A stretch of DNA of 64,000 bases from Zygnema cylindricum (GCA_037447655.1 JBBHKE010001289.1:257188-321187); one strand, 5' to 3'; counted from the stretch's first letter, positions 19,851 through 31,457 are shown. Notes: generated from the sequence alone by a model not told the origin. Translations and numbers: made by a program.

Positions 19851-21440
19851 AGATGAACCTCAAACTTATGGAGAGGCGATGACTTGTCCAGAAAGAAACC
19901 GGTGGAAGACAACCACCAATGAGGAGATGGCTTCAATCATGGCAGCCGATACTTGGGAGCTGGTGGACTGTCCACCTAACCGAAAACCAATCGGTTGTAA
20001 GTGGGTTTAAAATAAAAACTGAACCCAGATAACACAATCGAACGCTACAAGGCCAGATTAGTGGCAAAGGGATTTACACAAAAGGAAGGAATTGACTACG
20101 AGGAAACCTTTGCCCCGGTGGTCAGATTTCCCTCCGTCCGCATACTTCTCAGTTTAGCAGCGGCGGAAGACATGGAAGTGCATCAGATGGACATCAAGAC
20201 AACCTTTTTGCATGGAGAATTGGAAGAGGAGATCTTCATGCGACAACCCGAAGGTTTTGTGGAGGAAGGAGAGGAGAGTAAGGTATGCCGGCTGATTAAA
20301 TCTCTTTATGGTTAGAAACAGACACCTCGACAATGGAATAAGAAGCTTGATGAGTTTCTTACCGGTCTGGGATATATTCGGATCAGCTCAGATCACTCAA
20401 TCTATGTTTTCGAAGATGAGGAAGGTTTGATATTTATTGCAATTTATGTTGATGATTTGCTTGTATTAAGTAAATCAATGGAAAAAATTAACAAACTGAA
20501 AACCGATCTTAAGGGGAGATTTGAAATGAAGGATATGGGAGAAGCAAGATATATTTTGGGAATTCAAGTAGAGAGAGACCGAAAAAGGAAAATTATAAGA
20601 TTGACTCAAAAGGAAGCAATAGGGAACATGCTTGAAAAATTTCAGATGGATAAAGCTAATAGTTGTACAACTCCAATGAAGTTGAAGAAGGGAAGGGAGG
20701 GGAGTGAGGAAGAAGGAGTCATAGTCTTAGACGAGGAATTATCTCCTGATGAACAGAAGTTCATGCAGACTATTCCTTACAGGCAAGTAGTGGGAAGTCT
20801 AATCTATTTTATGAATTGTACCCGGCCGGATTTAGCTGCAGCTGTAGGAGTGCTGAGTAGAAGTCTAAATGCTCCCACTAAGAAGGATTGGGAGGCAGCT
20901 AAGAGAGTCCTTAGATATTTGGTAGGAACTAGAGATCTATGGTTGCATTTGGGTGGGGAGAATACTGACATCACTACTTGGAGTGATGCTAGTTATGGTG
21001 ATGCTTCGATGAGGAGATGGACTTCTGGATATGTATTATATGTGGGTGATGGGGCTTGCTGTTGGAGTAGCAAACAGCAAAAGGTTATTGCTCAGTCCAC
21101 CATGGAGGCTGAGTATATGGCCTCTTGCTCTGCTGTAAAAGAATTGATGTGGGTCAAGTCTTTGCTTGGTGAGCTTGGTCACCTTAAGAGTGGTGTGCAG
21201 AAAATATTTTGTGATAATCAAGCAGCAATCGCTATTTCTGCCAATCCTAAACACCATTTTAAAGCCAAACACATGGACATCAGACTCAGCTTTGTTAGAG
21301 AGAAAGTAGAAAACAAAATAATCAGTTTAGAGTACAGACCAGATAGTGAAATGGTAGCAGATATGATGACCAAACCTGTGCCTTCCCCTAAGCTAATTTT
21401 TTGCAGGGAGAAGTGTGGTCTGAAATTAAAGATTGACTAG
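19851..21440 (+). pseudogene. A-3 reverse transcriptase and RNase H
   Basis: RT begins with RNRWKTTTNEEMASIM and KPIGCKWV. A small deletion near 20005 shifts the frame at WVFKLKLNP. The region continues with RLVAKGFTQKEGIDYEETFA and HQMDIKTTFLHGE. TAG at 20313 replaces a Leu in YGLKQ. The catalytic YVDD is at 20445-20456, in an open frame from 20427 to the pol stop at 21438. RNase H keeps TWSDASYGD, STMEAEYMA and FCDNQAAIAI, and the protein ends KLKID. The purine tract overlaps the stop. Confidence 0.92.
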
Positions 21441-21453
21441 AAAATAAGGGGAG
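21439..21453 (+). other. A-3 polypurine tract
   Basis: AGAAAATAAGGGGAG directly precedes the TG of the 3' LTR. This is the plus-strand primer site. Confidence 0.85.
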
Positions 21454-22492
21454 TGTAGAAACTAATGTTTTTATTAGTATTTTCTAGGTCTGAGAAGAAA
21501 TATAGAAGTCGAGGCAGTCTATCTCTAACTTCTCTCTCCAACTCTCAAACTTGTCGCAGTCACTGAGAAATCGGCGGGGAAGCTAGAGCCATGGCTACCT
21601 TGGCTATCCTGAGGTTTACGAGAATTTTATATTAGGGTTTATTTATTTATTTAAAAGGTATGTGCCGGCGGCAGGATTTGATCCTTGTACCTGCCGGCCG
21701 GCAGATAGGAAATAGCCGGTAGCCTTAGCCGCTAAGTCTAGCGGTGGTATATAGTTTGATATTTATTTAAATATGTATACGTGCGATAAACCATTTAACT
21801 GTAATGAATTACGGGATACATAGATCCAGTAATACATAATGTACGACTTACGGTACAAACATAAATCAGTACCGCGCATTTGTTTCGTAAATGAAACAAA
21901 TACCGCGCATGTATTTATTACGGCCACGATTAAATCCGAATTTAATCGGACGGCCAGGATTAGCGCCGAGATCGCGGAGGAAGATTTCGGCGGTTTGTGG
22001 CCATCGCCACATCGGATGACGCGTGGCGAAATTCCGTTGGATTGTGGAATCTCCGGAGATTATGGCACCGAATCCGGATTTGACATGTGTCGACATTTTG
22101 GCCATGTCGTACAATGTCCGTACATAAAGTACACCGGCAACTGTACTTTTGCGTACGGAACTCAATTTTGATTGGTTCCGTACATCAGTAGATAGAGTCT
22201 GTGAGAGAGATAGGACTTAGAAAAATTAGAAGATAGGACCCCCTCTCCCAGAGAGCTTCTGTACAAAAGGTTAAATTTGACCCTCCATAACTTACTGCTC
22301 AGGGGAGCAAATTCAGAGATTCTTTTTGCTACCGACTCAAGGGAGTCTTGTCTTTACAAGGGTGAAGGTGGTCAGGGTTTTTGATTGCCAGGGTGGCAGT
22401 TATTTTTGCTGGAACACAAAGGGGTCAGGATTATCCTAGAGGCTTCTTGGAAGCTATCTACTCTGAGGACTTATGGGGGTCTCAGAGTTTCA
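21454..22492 (+). repeat. A-3 3' LTR (1039 bp)
   Basis: Same length and order as the 5' LTR. The gag ATG is retained at 22473-22475. With no PBS behind it, it reads into flanking DNA for only a few codons. The GTAC palindrome is at 22118-22158. Confidence 0.93.
21661..21748 (-). other. tRNA-like module, antisense in A-3 3' LTR
   Basis: On the minus strand: a D-arm/A-box-like ACTTAGCGGCTAAGGCT, a central stem CTACCGGC...GCCGGCAG, then a T-arm-like AGGATCAAATCCT holding GATCAAATC (21675-21683), which fits GWTCRANNC. There is no acceptor stem. The 5' LTR copy (16271-16366) has lost the final C of the box. Confidence 0.5.
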
Positions 22493-22867
22493 AAAAGTAT
22501 TTTCTAGTTGTGCGTTCTAGACGGTACTCTTAGTCTAATACTTGTTGCAGTCATTGAAACTTAGACAGCCATGGCTACCATCAGGCAGCCAAAGGGACAA
22601 ACTAAGGAAGCACGTAGTTTAGCTTTTGTTAAAAGGTTATGAGACTTGACCAGGATTTGATCTTGGTCGTACAAAATCAAAAGGTTACGACACTTGACCA
22701 GGATTTGATCAAATTCGTTTAGAGTTACTAACGCTCAAACAGTCGTCCACCTTATCCGCCCAGTCGTGGAATACTCGTTACATACATGGAGTGTGATAAC
22801 TATTTAAACATTGACGCGACAACTAATTCATTTAACTAAACAAAATGCCGAAAAAGCGCATGTAAAC

Positions 22868-22870
<3 letters not shown>

Positions 22871-22898
<28 letters not shown>
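22871..22898. repeat. (AT)14 microsatellite
   Basis: Fourteen AT units between the A-4 remnant and unassigned DNA. Confidence 0.95.
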
Positions 22899-22901
<3 letters not shown>

Positions 22902-24259
22902 CATTCTTTACGCAAACACTTATAATATTTTTTTCATTCACTTGGTTTAGTGTCTGATTTCGTATCTCCTATGTTCTAGTAAAATGGAACTAATGGAGTC
23001 AGATTAAGTCGTGGGTGCATTGGATATTCTATTTTCATATCATCTTTCTTTATGCATGCACTTATCATCTTTTATTTTGTTTGATTCCTTCGATTTAGTC
23101 TCAAATTTTGTTTATTTTTGGTGATTTTTTTTTATGTCAATGGTGAAATTTCTCATTTTATAACTTTTAGCTAGCCAACATATGGATCGCCATATCTTTT
23201 TCAAAAGTCGAACGTAACAAAAAAATATGGTGTCGCCCAATAACCTACTATGTACAAATTTGAGGATGAATATGTAATTTTTTCCATAAGCGTTTGCATA
23301 GAGCAAAAATCTTGCTTGCGATAAGTGTGAGTATTGATAAGTTAGTACTGTTGTGTGTCGAGGCCCTGTTGTTGATGTTCGATATGTAAGTGATTTGGGG
23401 TACCCGATAATGGAAACATAAGAGTAATATACAGAGAATCTCAATATTGCAATACTTAGCCGATATACCGCGCTATGTGACGATGTATTATATTGCACTT
23501 TGTCAAAGTGTTATTTCTTGTTTTTTCTCGTTTTTTGCTGGTTTTTATGCCCCGGTGTCTTCAATAGTTATTAGGGTTTTTTGTCTTGTTTTTTGTGATG
23601 TTTTTTGTGATGTTTTTTGTGGGTTTTTGGGCTCTCATATGCTTTTGATAAAACACTTTTATTGGTTAATGATTCATTTGCTGGTGTATTATAAAATTGT
23701 TTTTTGCCATATTACACGACAAAAAATAATTGAGTTTGACGTTATGGCTTTTTTGGAACAAAGGATGTTCAGTTTTTCCTACGTTAATTTCAAACGGAAA
23801 TGTGGTGCACAAATTTCAACCAATTTATCTACTCTTTGCACCTCTTAAGGCGTAGACATTATCCAACAGAGCAACACACAGAGTTGTAGATTCTCTAGTT
23901 GTAGATCCATGGGCTGCAACCCAAACAAGTAGTTCCTCATTCATTCAAATATCTCACTATACGGTGTATTATAGAGAAGCTTTATATATTTTAGTTGTTT
24001 TTTAGGTAATTCCTTAAGTTGTAGTATTAATTGGCCAAATTTTTGAAAAGAACGTCGACATAAAAGTGACATGCCTTTAATACTAATTACTAAATTTGCA
24101 ATACCCCACATTCGAAACATCCCACAATCCCAATTTCCAAAATTTTCAGATTTCAAATCCCAAGTCATGTTACAAAGTTTGAAATTCACAAAAGTTTAAA
24201 AATCCAAAATGTCAACACTATCGACTTGCCTTGTTCTACTTAACACTTCCTACCTAATG
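22899..24259. other. Unassigned AT-rich DNA
   Basis: No supported gene. 23447-23848 is open but consists of low-complexity Phe/Cys/Val codons from a T-rich tract that includes GTGATGTTTTTT repeats near 23595. I do not regard it as coding. It ends at the A-5 target duplication ATTTC. Confidence 0.5.
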
Positions 24260-24264
24260 ATTTC

Positions 24265-25010
24265 TGAAATTCTATGGGGTTCATTCCCCGACAGAATTTG
24301 CAGATCCAAAGAAGCTTATCTAGTTATTGCCGACTCCAAGTTGATACGAACCCGAATGATTGACCCTTTGACAATAAAAACCCCAATACAACTTCACCCT
24401 TATGAAATAAGACTTTCTGTGTGCTCGATTCCATCACAGAATGCAAAGTTATAATATGAGTTTTGGACACATTCACCCACTTTTACTTTCCCTTAGAAAT
24501 GCAGACACCCTGGCAGGCAAAAACTCTTATCGACTAAACCCGTGTGTATTTTCGACTCTCCTAAGTGCGCAGCAAAAAGAATCACTTAATTTGCTCCCCT
24601 GAGCAGTAAGTTATGGCTGGTCAAGGATGACCTTTATAATTACAAGCTCTCTTAGAAAGAGGTACCTAAATATCACTAAGTCTTAGTCTGCCTACTCACG
24701 ACTACCTACTACTAAACCCTAGTCCAATAGAAACACTATATAGTACAAGAATGTAGAATAGGCGATGTATTTATTCCACCGCTATTGTACGACATGGTCT
24801 ACAAAGTGACACCTGTCAAATTGGGAGCCATCGTTCCTCCTCCCATCTTCTCCAGTATCAAATAATGTGGCGCCACGTGGCACCGCGTGACGCTTTCTCC
24901 AAACGCCGCCAAAAGCTCACTTTGCGTGGCGACTACAATGCCGGCTGTCCGATCAAAACATATTTTACACAGTTCAGATTCGCGTACATGCATGAATTGT
25001 TATTTATACC
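24265..25010 (-). repeat. A-5 3' LTR, truncated and hybrid
   Basis: 24265-24540 (GCAGATCCAAAGAAGCTTAT, GCCGACTCCAAGTTGATACG) matches the reverse complement of the A-10 LTR end at 38750-38849. From about 24590 to 25008 it instead matches the A-5 5' LTR at 26320-26740. The first 220 bp or so of the LTR in element sense are deleted together with pol. The LTR is joined directly to gag near 25010. Confidence 0.75.
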
Positions 25011-25577
25011 TCTAAAAGCACAGTGTGTCTTTCGTGGAATTTCTGCGTGCTTTTCTCTCTTCTCCATTCTAGCGATGTGAAGAAGCTCCAAGATATCTTC
25101 ACCCTGTTTCTCTTCCCCTTCATCCTCCTCATTCACATTCTTGCTTCTAATTTCTTCCAAACAAGGACACTCCTCCATATAGTGACTTGGTTCCCTACAA
25201 AAGAAGCAAACCCCTTTATTCAAAGCTCCCCTTTCTTTTCCCCTCCCCCTCTTTCCACCAAAGTTTCGATAAAGTTTACCTTTGTCTTTCTTCCTCTCAT
25301 CACGCTTCCGCCAGTCACCACCAACTATTAGTGCATTCACCTTATCCCTTCCCCTACGAAGCTCCAAAGTGCTTTCCCTCACAAGAATTATCCCCATGGT
25401 AATGCTGCAAGTCCATGAGGAGTCATCCATTTCTTGCACACGGTTAATGATGTTTTTGTACTCATCTGGGAGTTTCATGATTAGTGTGTTAATCTTTCTC
25501 TCCTTAGATTCTACATATCTTGCACTAGCTAGCTCAACATAAAACGCAACAATATCATTGCATAACTCTATCATGAT
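25011..25577 (-). pseudogene. A-5 gag C-terminal part, A-10-like
   Basis: Reads MIELCNDIVAFYVELASARY..., closest to A-10 gag (39396 onward). It has a basic linker (GGKRGRGKERGALNKG) and a complete zinc knuckle CFFCREPSHYMEEC. It is open to the deletion junction at CAFRGI, just before where the protease should begin. Confidence 0.85.
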
Positions 25578-26152
25578 ACCGCCTTTATAAACATATGCCT
25601 CTATTTCCTGTTTTTCTAACTGCTGCCTATGTATAGTCTCACGCTTATATATTTGTTAACTAGTGATATCCAAATCTGAGATGAAGATTTGACATGCATA
25701 AGGGGAATGGCAATGCCCTTTGCTACACTTTTAAGAATTAAAAGCTTAGCAACCTTGTCTTTGTAGTTCCACTTTTTATACTCTGATCTTTCGGTTTGAA
25801 CCCTTGTCGCCGTTTTTGGTGGTGCTGCTGCCAGTATCGCCTTTGGCAATGGTGTCACTTGAGTTGCTACTCCTTCCTTTTCTCCTTCCATGACAATCTC
25901 CTCTCCTTCCTCATCTTCATCCTCGGTGATGGTGGCAGCTGTTCTACCAACTGTAGAGGCAGAGGTGCCAGAAAAACGTGTCCCTCCAAACCCAAGTGGA
26001 GGTGGGCATCGAATTTGTCCAGACACTATGCCCCATAGATGCTTCTCAAATTGTTCTCCCTCCATCATTATTTCCCAATAAAGAAAGTCTGATCCATCAA
26101 ATATGGGTACCCTAGAGGGTGGGCCCATAACCTGAAATTTTGTGGTCTCCAT
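25578..26152 (-). pseudogene. A-5 gag N-terminal part, A-7-like
   Basis: Starts at the ATG complementary to 26150-26152 inside the 5' LTR (METTKFQVMGPPSRV). It carries FLYWEIMMEGEQFEKHLWGI and an acidic EDEDEEGEE stretch, and tracks A-7 gag closely. The frame breaks near 25650, close to the point where similarity switches to A-10. Confidence 0.85.
26118..26132 (-). other. A-5 primer binding site, internal tRNA-iMet type
   Basis: GGTGGGCCCATAACC on the plus strand is exactly the tRNA-iMet sense segment, so the element-sense site is a perfect 15-nt complement directly after the LTR. Confidence 0.85.
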
Positions 26153-27227
26153 TGACCCACGGAATGAGCAGCCTATGTAAAGCCTCTAGGAAAATATTTG
26201 CCCCTTCTACTTTCCCGTTGAATAAGTGCCGCCCAGGCACACAAATATTTTGACCACTCTGACCCCCGTGACGATAAGACTCCCCTGAGTCAAACGCAAA
26301 AAAAATCATTGAATTTGCTCCCATGAGCAGTAAATTATGGCTGGTCAAATATTACCTTTATAGTTACAAGCTCTCTTAGAGTGAGAGGTACCTAAATATT
26401 ACTAAGTCTCGGTTTGCTTACTCACGACTACCTACTACTAAACCCTAGTTCAATAGGAACACTATATATTACAAGAAGGTACAATGGGCGATGTACTTAT
26501 TGTACGACCATTGTACGACAAAGTTTACAAGGTGACACTTGTCAAATCGGAAGCCATGGTTCCTCCTCCCATCTTCTGCGGTATCAAATAATGTGGCGCC
26601 ATGTGGCACCGCGTGAGGCTTTCTCCAAATGCTGCCAAAAGCTCACTTTGCGTGGCGGCTACAATGCCGGCTGTACGATCAAAACATTTTTTACACGGTT
26701 TAGATTTCGCGTACATGCATGAATTGTTGTTTTTCGTAAGTCTGGTGTTAATTAGCAATTGCGTTAAGGTTTATATGTCTTTGAAACACGTCACGTTCAT
26801 CGTTTCGATAATGACTTAGTGAATAAGGTGTACCTTTACTGAGTAACCCATAAACCTAGGTTTAAATCAGGTTTGGAGCACCATTTTGGTTATTTATCAG
26901 TTTGTCTAGGACTATACTTGTACACTAATGAATACCTATTGTACCCGATGCATCTCATCGTTGAGTCTAGGCTTTAGGCTAAAGCTAACGACTATCTTAA
27001 GGAATGGTAGATACATGGATCAATTCTTCATTCCGTCTTTTCCATTTTAGTACAAACTACAAATTAGCCTATTCTCTTAAACAACCATGGATCTAGCTCT
27101 CTCTTTGGTCTTCAGTGATTGCAATAAGTATGGGGACCGGAGAGAGTTGAGCGAGAAGCAGGCTGCCTTTGCTGAATATTATGTTTATTTTTCCAATACA
27201 GACCTAGAAAATACATAAATTTCAACA
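26133..27227 (-). repeat. A-5 5' LTR (1095 bp)
   Basis: Plus-strand limits TGAAATTTTGTGGTC and AAATTTCAACA, so TGTTG...TTTCA in element sense. It contains AACCATGGATCTAGC, a variant of the conserved block, and a U3 with TGGCGCCAT words. Confidence 0.88.
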
Positions 27228-27232
27228 ATTTC

Positions 27233-27384
27233 TACTTGTACATTGCGTAGAAAAAATATGAAGTAAGAAGAAGGAAAAAAGAAAGAGAGAAGACAAAAAA
27301 CGATAAGAAAAGATAAAACACAAAATAATGGGGAAAGAAGAAAGAAAAAATGAAGAGGAGGAACTGACACGCGTCAGCGGAGCG
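27233..27384. repeat. Purine-rich tract
   Basis: 27247-27369 is almost entirely A and G on the plus strand (repeated GAAGAAGG, AAAGAAAGAG). It lies between the A-5 target duplication and the truncated A-6 LTR. Slippage-derived low-complexity DNA is most likely. Confidence 0.75.
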
Positions 27385-27606
27385 GCCATGCTGAATTATG
27401 GCCGTATAGGAAGTACAGCGATACCTGTACCTTCTTGTACCTTATAGTCATCTGATTCGTTAGGGTACACTAGTAGTAGGTTTAAAGAGGGACCTTAGGA
27501 CTTAGAAAATTATAAGTAGTCGCCTCTCTCCCAGAGTGCATATCTATTTATAGGCCATCATTGGTCAACCGGAACTCAATGCTCAAGTGAACAATTTCAA
27601 TGATTT

Positions 27607-28513
27607 TGTTGAAAAGAATTAATTAATATTCAATTCTTAATTTAGAATCTATTCTAAAGAGAAGGAGAGAGTCACGATAGCTGCCGCCATAGTCAGAAAG
27701 AAACAGGCAGACAGGTAGGCAATCAGACAGATTGATGGATTACCAAAATGCTGCCTTTAGCAAGATTTGATCCTGGGTCTACGGTGTACTATATAGACGT
27801 ACACCTTATCCACTTGGGCGTTAACAAAACGATACACGTATATGGTTCGGTAATTAATTAAAGTGATATAAAAACGTCACGTTGACTTAAACAGACCAAA
27901 ATTGACGAAACGACATCTATTGTCAAACGGCGCTCGCGGACGCGAATCTAACCGTGTAAAATATATGATTGGACAGCCTTCGTCGCCCGCGCCAAACCCG
28001 AATGAATCTTCGGCGGCTTCCGGACAGCGCGGCGCGCTTTGCCACGTGGCGACACATCATTGGACGCCGGGTAAGATGGGAGGAGGAACGATGGCTCCCA
28101 AGTTGACAAAGGTCAACTAGAAGGCCATGTTGTACAATGGTCGTACAAGAAGTACAATCGGCCATTGTACCTTCTTCTACTATACACTCTTTTGATAAGC
28201 TTAGGGTAGAGTAGTAGGTAGTTATCAGTAGGAGTTAAGGGACTTAGCGTATTTGAGGCGCTTCTCTCTAGGTGACTTTTTGTATTTATAGGCCATCTTT
28301 GGCCAGCCATAACTTACTGTTCAGAGGAGCAAATTCAGTGGTTTTTTTTGCGTTTGACTCAGGGGAGTCTTGCTCTCATAGGGGTGAGGGTGGTCAAAAT
28401 ATTTGTGTTCCTGGGCGGCACTTATTGAGTGAGAAAGTGAAAGGGGAAAATATTATCCTAGAGGCTTTACATAGGCTGCTAATTTGTTGGTTAATGGAGA
28501 CCACAGAATTTTA
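27607..28513 (+). repeat. A-7 5' LTR (907 bp)
   Basis: TGTTGAAAAGAATT to CAGAATTTTA. The terminal CA has become TA, which turns the gag codon spanning the junction into a TAG stop (28512-28514). A tRNA-like antisense module is at 27751-27825. Confidence 0.88.
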
Positions 28514-30149
28514 GGTTATAGGCCCACCCTCTAGGGTGCCCATATTTAATGGATCTGACTTTCTTTATTGGGAAATGATGATTGAAAGAGAACTCTTTGA
28601 GAAGCACCTATGGGGCATAGTGTTCGGGCAAATTCGATGTCCACCTCCACCTGGGTTTGGAGGAACACGTTTTTTTGGCGCCTCCACCACGACAACCACC
28701 ATCATGAACGATGACGAGGAAGGGGAGGAGATAATCATATAAGGGGAAAAGGGAGGAGTTGTTTCTCAAGGGACTCCATTATCAAGGACGATACCGACAG
28801 CAGCACCACCAGTAATGGTGACAAAGAGTCAGACCGAATATGAAAATTGGAACTATAAGGACAAGGTGGCTAAGCTACTAATTCTCAAAAGTGTAGTGAA
28901 GGGTATTGCCATTCCTTTTATGCATGTTAGATTTTCCTCTCAGATTTGGGTATCTTTTGTAAACAAATATAAAAGTGGGTCATTGCAGCAGCAACAATTG
29001 GTAGAAAATAAGATTTCAGCTTATACTTACAAAGGAGGATGTATGAATGATTATTGCAATGATTTAGGAGCATTATTTGGAGAACTAGAGAGTGCAGGTA
29101 ACTCATGGTTTGAGAGACAAAGAGTAAATACACAGATAATGAAACTACCTGAAGAGTATGAGAATATCATTAATCGGTTGCAAGATCTAGGTGATAGCAA
29201 TTGGAAATGGGATGATACAGTGAGGATGATTTTAGTGAAAGAGAGTACCATAGAACTTAGGAGAGGAAGTCCGAGTGTTCAAGCATTGACCGCAGGATCT
29301 GAATGGCGGAAGCGTGATGAGGAAAAGGGAAAGGATCCCTATCGAAACTTTGGAGGAAGAGGACAAGGAGGTGGCAGATTTGATCGACATGGGAGAGGAG
29401 CTCCTCAAGGTGGACAATGTCACTTCTGCAAGAAACCGGGACATTATATGGCAGAGTGTCTCAAGGTTCCAAATCTCCGACTGAAAGATGAACAAGGTTC
29501 CTCAAGAGGTGGAGGAAATACAAAGGCTTTTCTAACTCAAGTTCATGATGAGGGACAAGATGAAGTAACGCAACTAGAAGAGGAGCTCGAGGAGCTTCTT
29601 CTTAAACCAAAAACCACTGAGAAGCATGCAAAAATTCTACAGAGACAAAAGTGTGATTTTGAAGGTAAGAGGGATCCACCTGAGGATGGGTGGATCATAG
29701 ATTCAGGGGCCTGGATGCATATGTGCAAGGAAAAGAGGTGGTTTACTAAATTAAGAAAGATTCCAATAGTTGAGATAGAGAATGGAGATGGTAGAGTAGA
29801 AACCACAAGTCTTGTTGGATTGGTTAATTTAAAAGTTCTAGTTGATGGAAAGGCTTCAATTGTAACACTCTCAGATGTTCTTTACATTCCACAGCTTAGC
29901 AAGAATCTAGTCTCTACAGCTGTTCTAAATGAAAAAGAGTTCGAAACACGAACCAAGAAAGGAATCTTTACAGCTAGCTTTGATAATGAGGTTTATTTCA
30001 TAGCCGAAAAGGGTAGTCAAGGAATGTTCAGAATTGTACTTTGCAATGAAAAGGGTGTTCTCTACTTATGTGGAAGTGATATGATGCTTTGGCATAAGAG
30101 GTTGGGGTATCTGAATCTAGACAGATTAAAGAAAATGAAGAAAAAATGA
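28494..30149 (+). pseudogene. A-7 gag, protease and pre-integrase start
   Basis: The LTR-located ATG at 28494 gives METTEF then TAG. A second stop lies near 28739. From 28815 the frame is open for 444 codons. It covers gag (NWNYKDKVAKLLILKSVVKG), the complete zinc knuckle CHFCKKPGHYMAEC, the protease DSGA (in IIDSGAWMHMC) and the start of the HHCC region (WHKRLGYLN). It ends in TGA at 30147. The acidic linker resembles that of A-3. Confidence 0.88.
28514..28528 (+). other. A-7 primer binding site, internal tRNA-iMet type
   Basis: GGTTATAGGCCCACC matches the tRNA-iMet complement at 14 of 15 positions. The mismatch is a G-to-A change. Confidence 0.8.
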
Positions 30150-31457
30150 ATAGTGGATGGGATTGAGTTTAGATATGTTGAGACCTCAGATGATTGTAGT
30201 GGATGTGCCGAAGGGAAGATTCATAGACTCCCATTTCCAAAAGCATCCACATTTAGAAGAGAGAAAGTATTAGATCTAGTTCACACTGATGTTTGGGGAC
30301 CAGCTAGGTATGCTTCACATTGAGGGAAGAGATGGATGCTAACCATTACAGATGATTGGTCCAGAAACACAAAGGTAGATTTTCTTAGACATAAGTTAGA
30401 GGTATTAAGATGTTTCAAAGAATACAAAGTATGAAGTGAAAAATTACATGAAACCTCAATAAAAGAGATAAGAAGTGATAATGGGAAAGAATACACCTCA
30501 AAAGAATTTGAAGAATTTCTTAATGAAGAAGAATCCATCATGAGAAAATTGTTCCTTATAATCCGGAACAAAACATAGTAGCAGAAAGAGTGAATAGAAC
30601 TTTAGGAGACATATCCAGAAGTATGCTAACTGATAAAAGAATAGGATTGCAGTTTTGGGCTGAGTCTATGAACTATGCTAACTTCATCAAAAATAGAGTG
30701 CTAACTTCGGCAAATAAGGAGGAAACTCCGTATGAAAGGTGGACGGGAAGAAAATCAGATTTGTCTAGTTTGAGAGTGTTCGGAAGTCAAGTCTACAGTT
30801 TGGATTTCGATTAGACTAAATGGAAGTTAGAGGGAAGAGAGCGGGATATCTTGTAGGATATGATGAGAGCACAAAAGGATATCGAGTATATGACTTGAAA
30901 AAGAGAGATATCATTTTGGTAAAACACATAGTTGTGATGAATGAAGTAAAGTCTATTGATCCATTGAAATATAGCAAAGAAGTAAAAATCAGATTTGAAC
31001 CGGGTCAGTTTTTTGACTTTTTTTTTGGAAATGAAGAGAATGAAGACGAGGAGAAGGAACAATTTGTAGATATACCAAAAGAGAAGGACGAAATGACAAT
31101 ATGCGAAGAAACGCCACAATACGAAGTGGAAACCGACGAGGAACTTGATTAATTACTGGAATTGCAAGAAGAGGAGCTGAAAATCTTCCTAAACGAAATC
31201 CGGGGATGCCTTCTATACCGGCGTCAGATTTTGAAGGAGGAGGAAAAAGTAGTAAACGACTTCAAGAAAGAGAAGTAAATAGCCAACTTTCAAAGATGTC
31301 TCATCCAGATGAACCTCAACCATATTTAGAGGCCATAAATACTCCAGAGAGCAGCCGGTGGATCACATCCATCAATAAAGAAATGGCTTCCATCATGGAA
31401 AGCCAATACATGGGAGTTAGTAGACTGTCCACCAGATCGAAAACCGATTGGATGTAA
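30150..31457 (+). pseudogene. A-7 integrase
   Basis: Second half of HHCC (CSGCAEGKIHRLPFPK), HTDVWGP with the first Asp near 30280, and IRSDNGKEY with the second Asp. The region around the Glu (ERVNRTL) is offset by a frameshift near 30540. Stops lie at 30304, 30435 and 30814. Two open pieces (30590-30814 and 30820-31152) keep RWTGRKSDLSSLRVFGSQV and the LLGYDE-like VGYDESTKGYRVYDL. The intact D-D-W motif (30351-30359) shows the ancestral Trp lost in A-3. Confidence 0.85.

Larger units (their letters stand above)
16063..22492 (+). mobile_element. Copia element A-3, full length, nearly intact
   Basis: A 6430-bp plus-strand element with two 1039-bp LTRs, a perfect 15-nt PBS, gag-pol and a purine tract. 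The target duplication AAAAG is exact at 16058-16062 and 22493-22497. The LTRs differ at roughly two dozen positions by eye (about 2-2.5%). It is the youngest complete insertion here. Four lesions stop translation: frameshifts near 18478 and 20005, TAG at 18901 and TAG at 20313. Confidence 0.95.
16053..22860 (+). mobile_element. A-4 LTR fragment, split by A-3
   Basis: TGTTGAAAAG at 16053-16062 continues at 22498 as TATTTTCTAG..., which is the LTR start of a family A subtype. It has CTTGTTGCAGTCATTGAAAC, AGCCATGGCT and two near-identical GACCAGGATTTGATC tRNA-like T-arm units (22636 and 22696). A-3 inserted 10 bp from its start. Similarity fades before the AT microsatellite near 22870, so only the first third of the LTR remains. 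Confidence 0.65.
24265..27227 (-). mobile_element. Copia element A-5, internally deleted and mosaic
   Basis: Only 2963 bp: a truncated 3' LTR, gag, PBS and 5' LTR. Protease, integrase, RT and RNase H are gone. The target duplication ATTTC is exact at 24260-24264 and 27228-27232. The 5' LTR and gag N-terminus match the A-7 subtype. The gag C-terminus and the U5 end of the 3' LTR match the A-10 subtype. It is therefore a recombinant of two subtypes. Confidence 0.85.

Noticed and set aside
23447-23848. 133-codon plus-strand frame
   Set aside because: T-rich low-complexity translation dominated by Phe, Cys and Val with repeated GTGATGTTTTTT. No recognisable domain.
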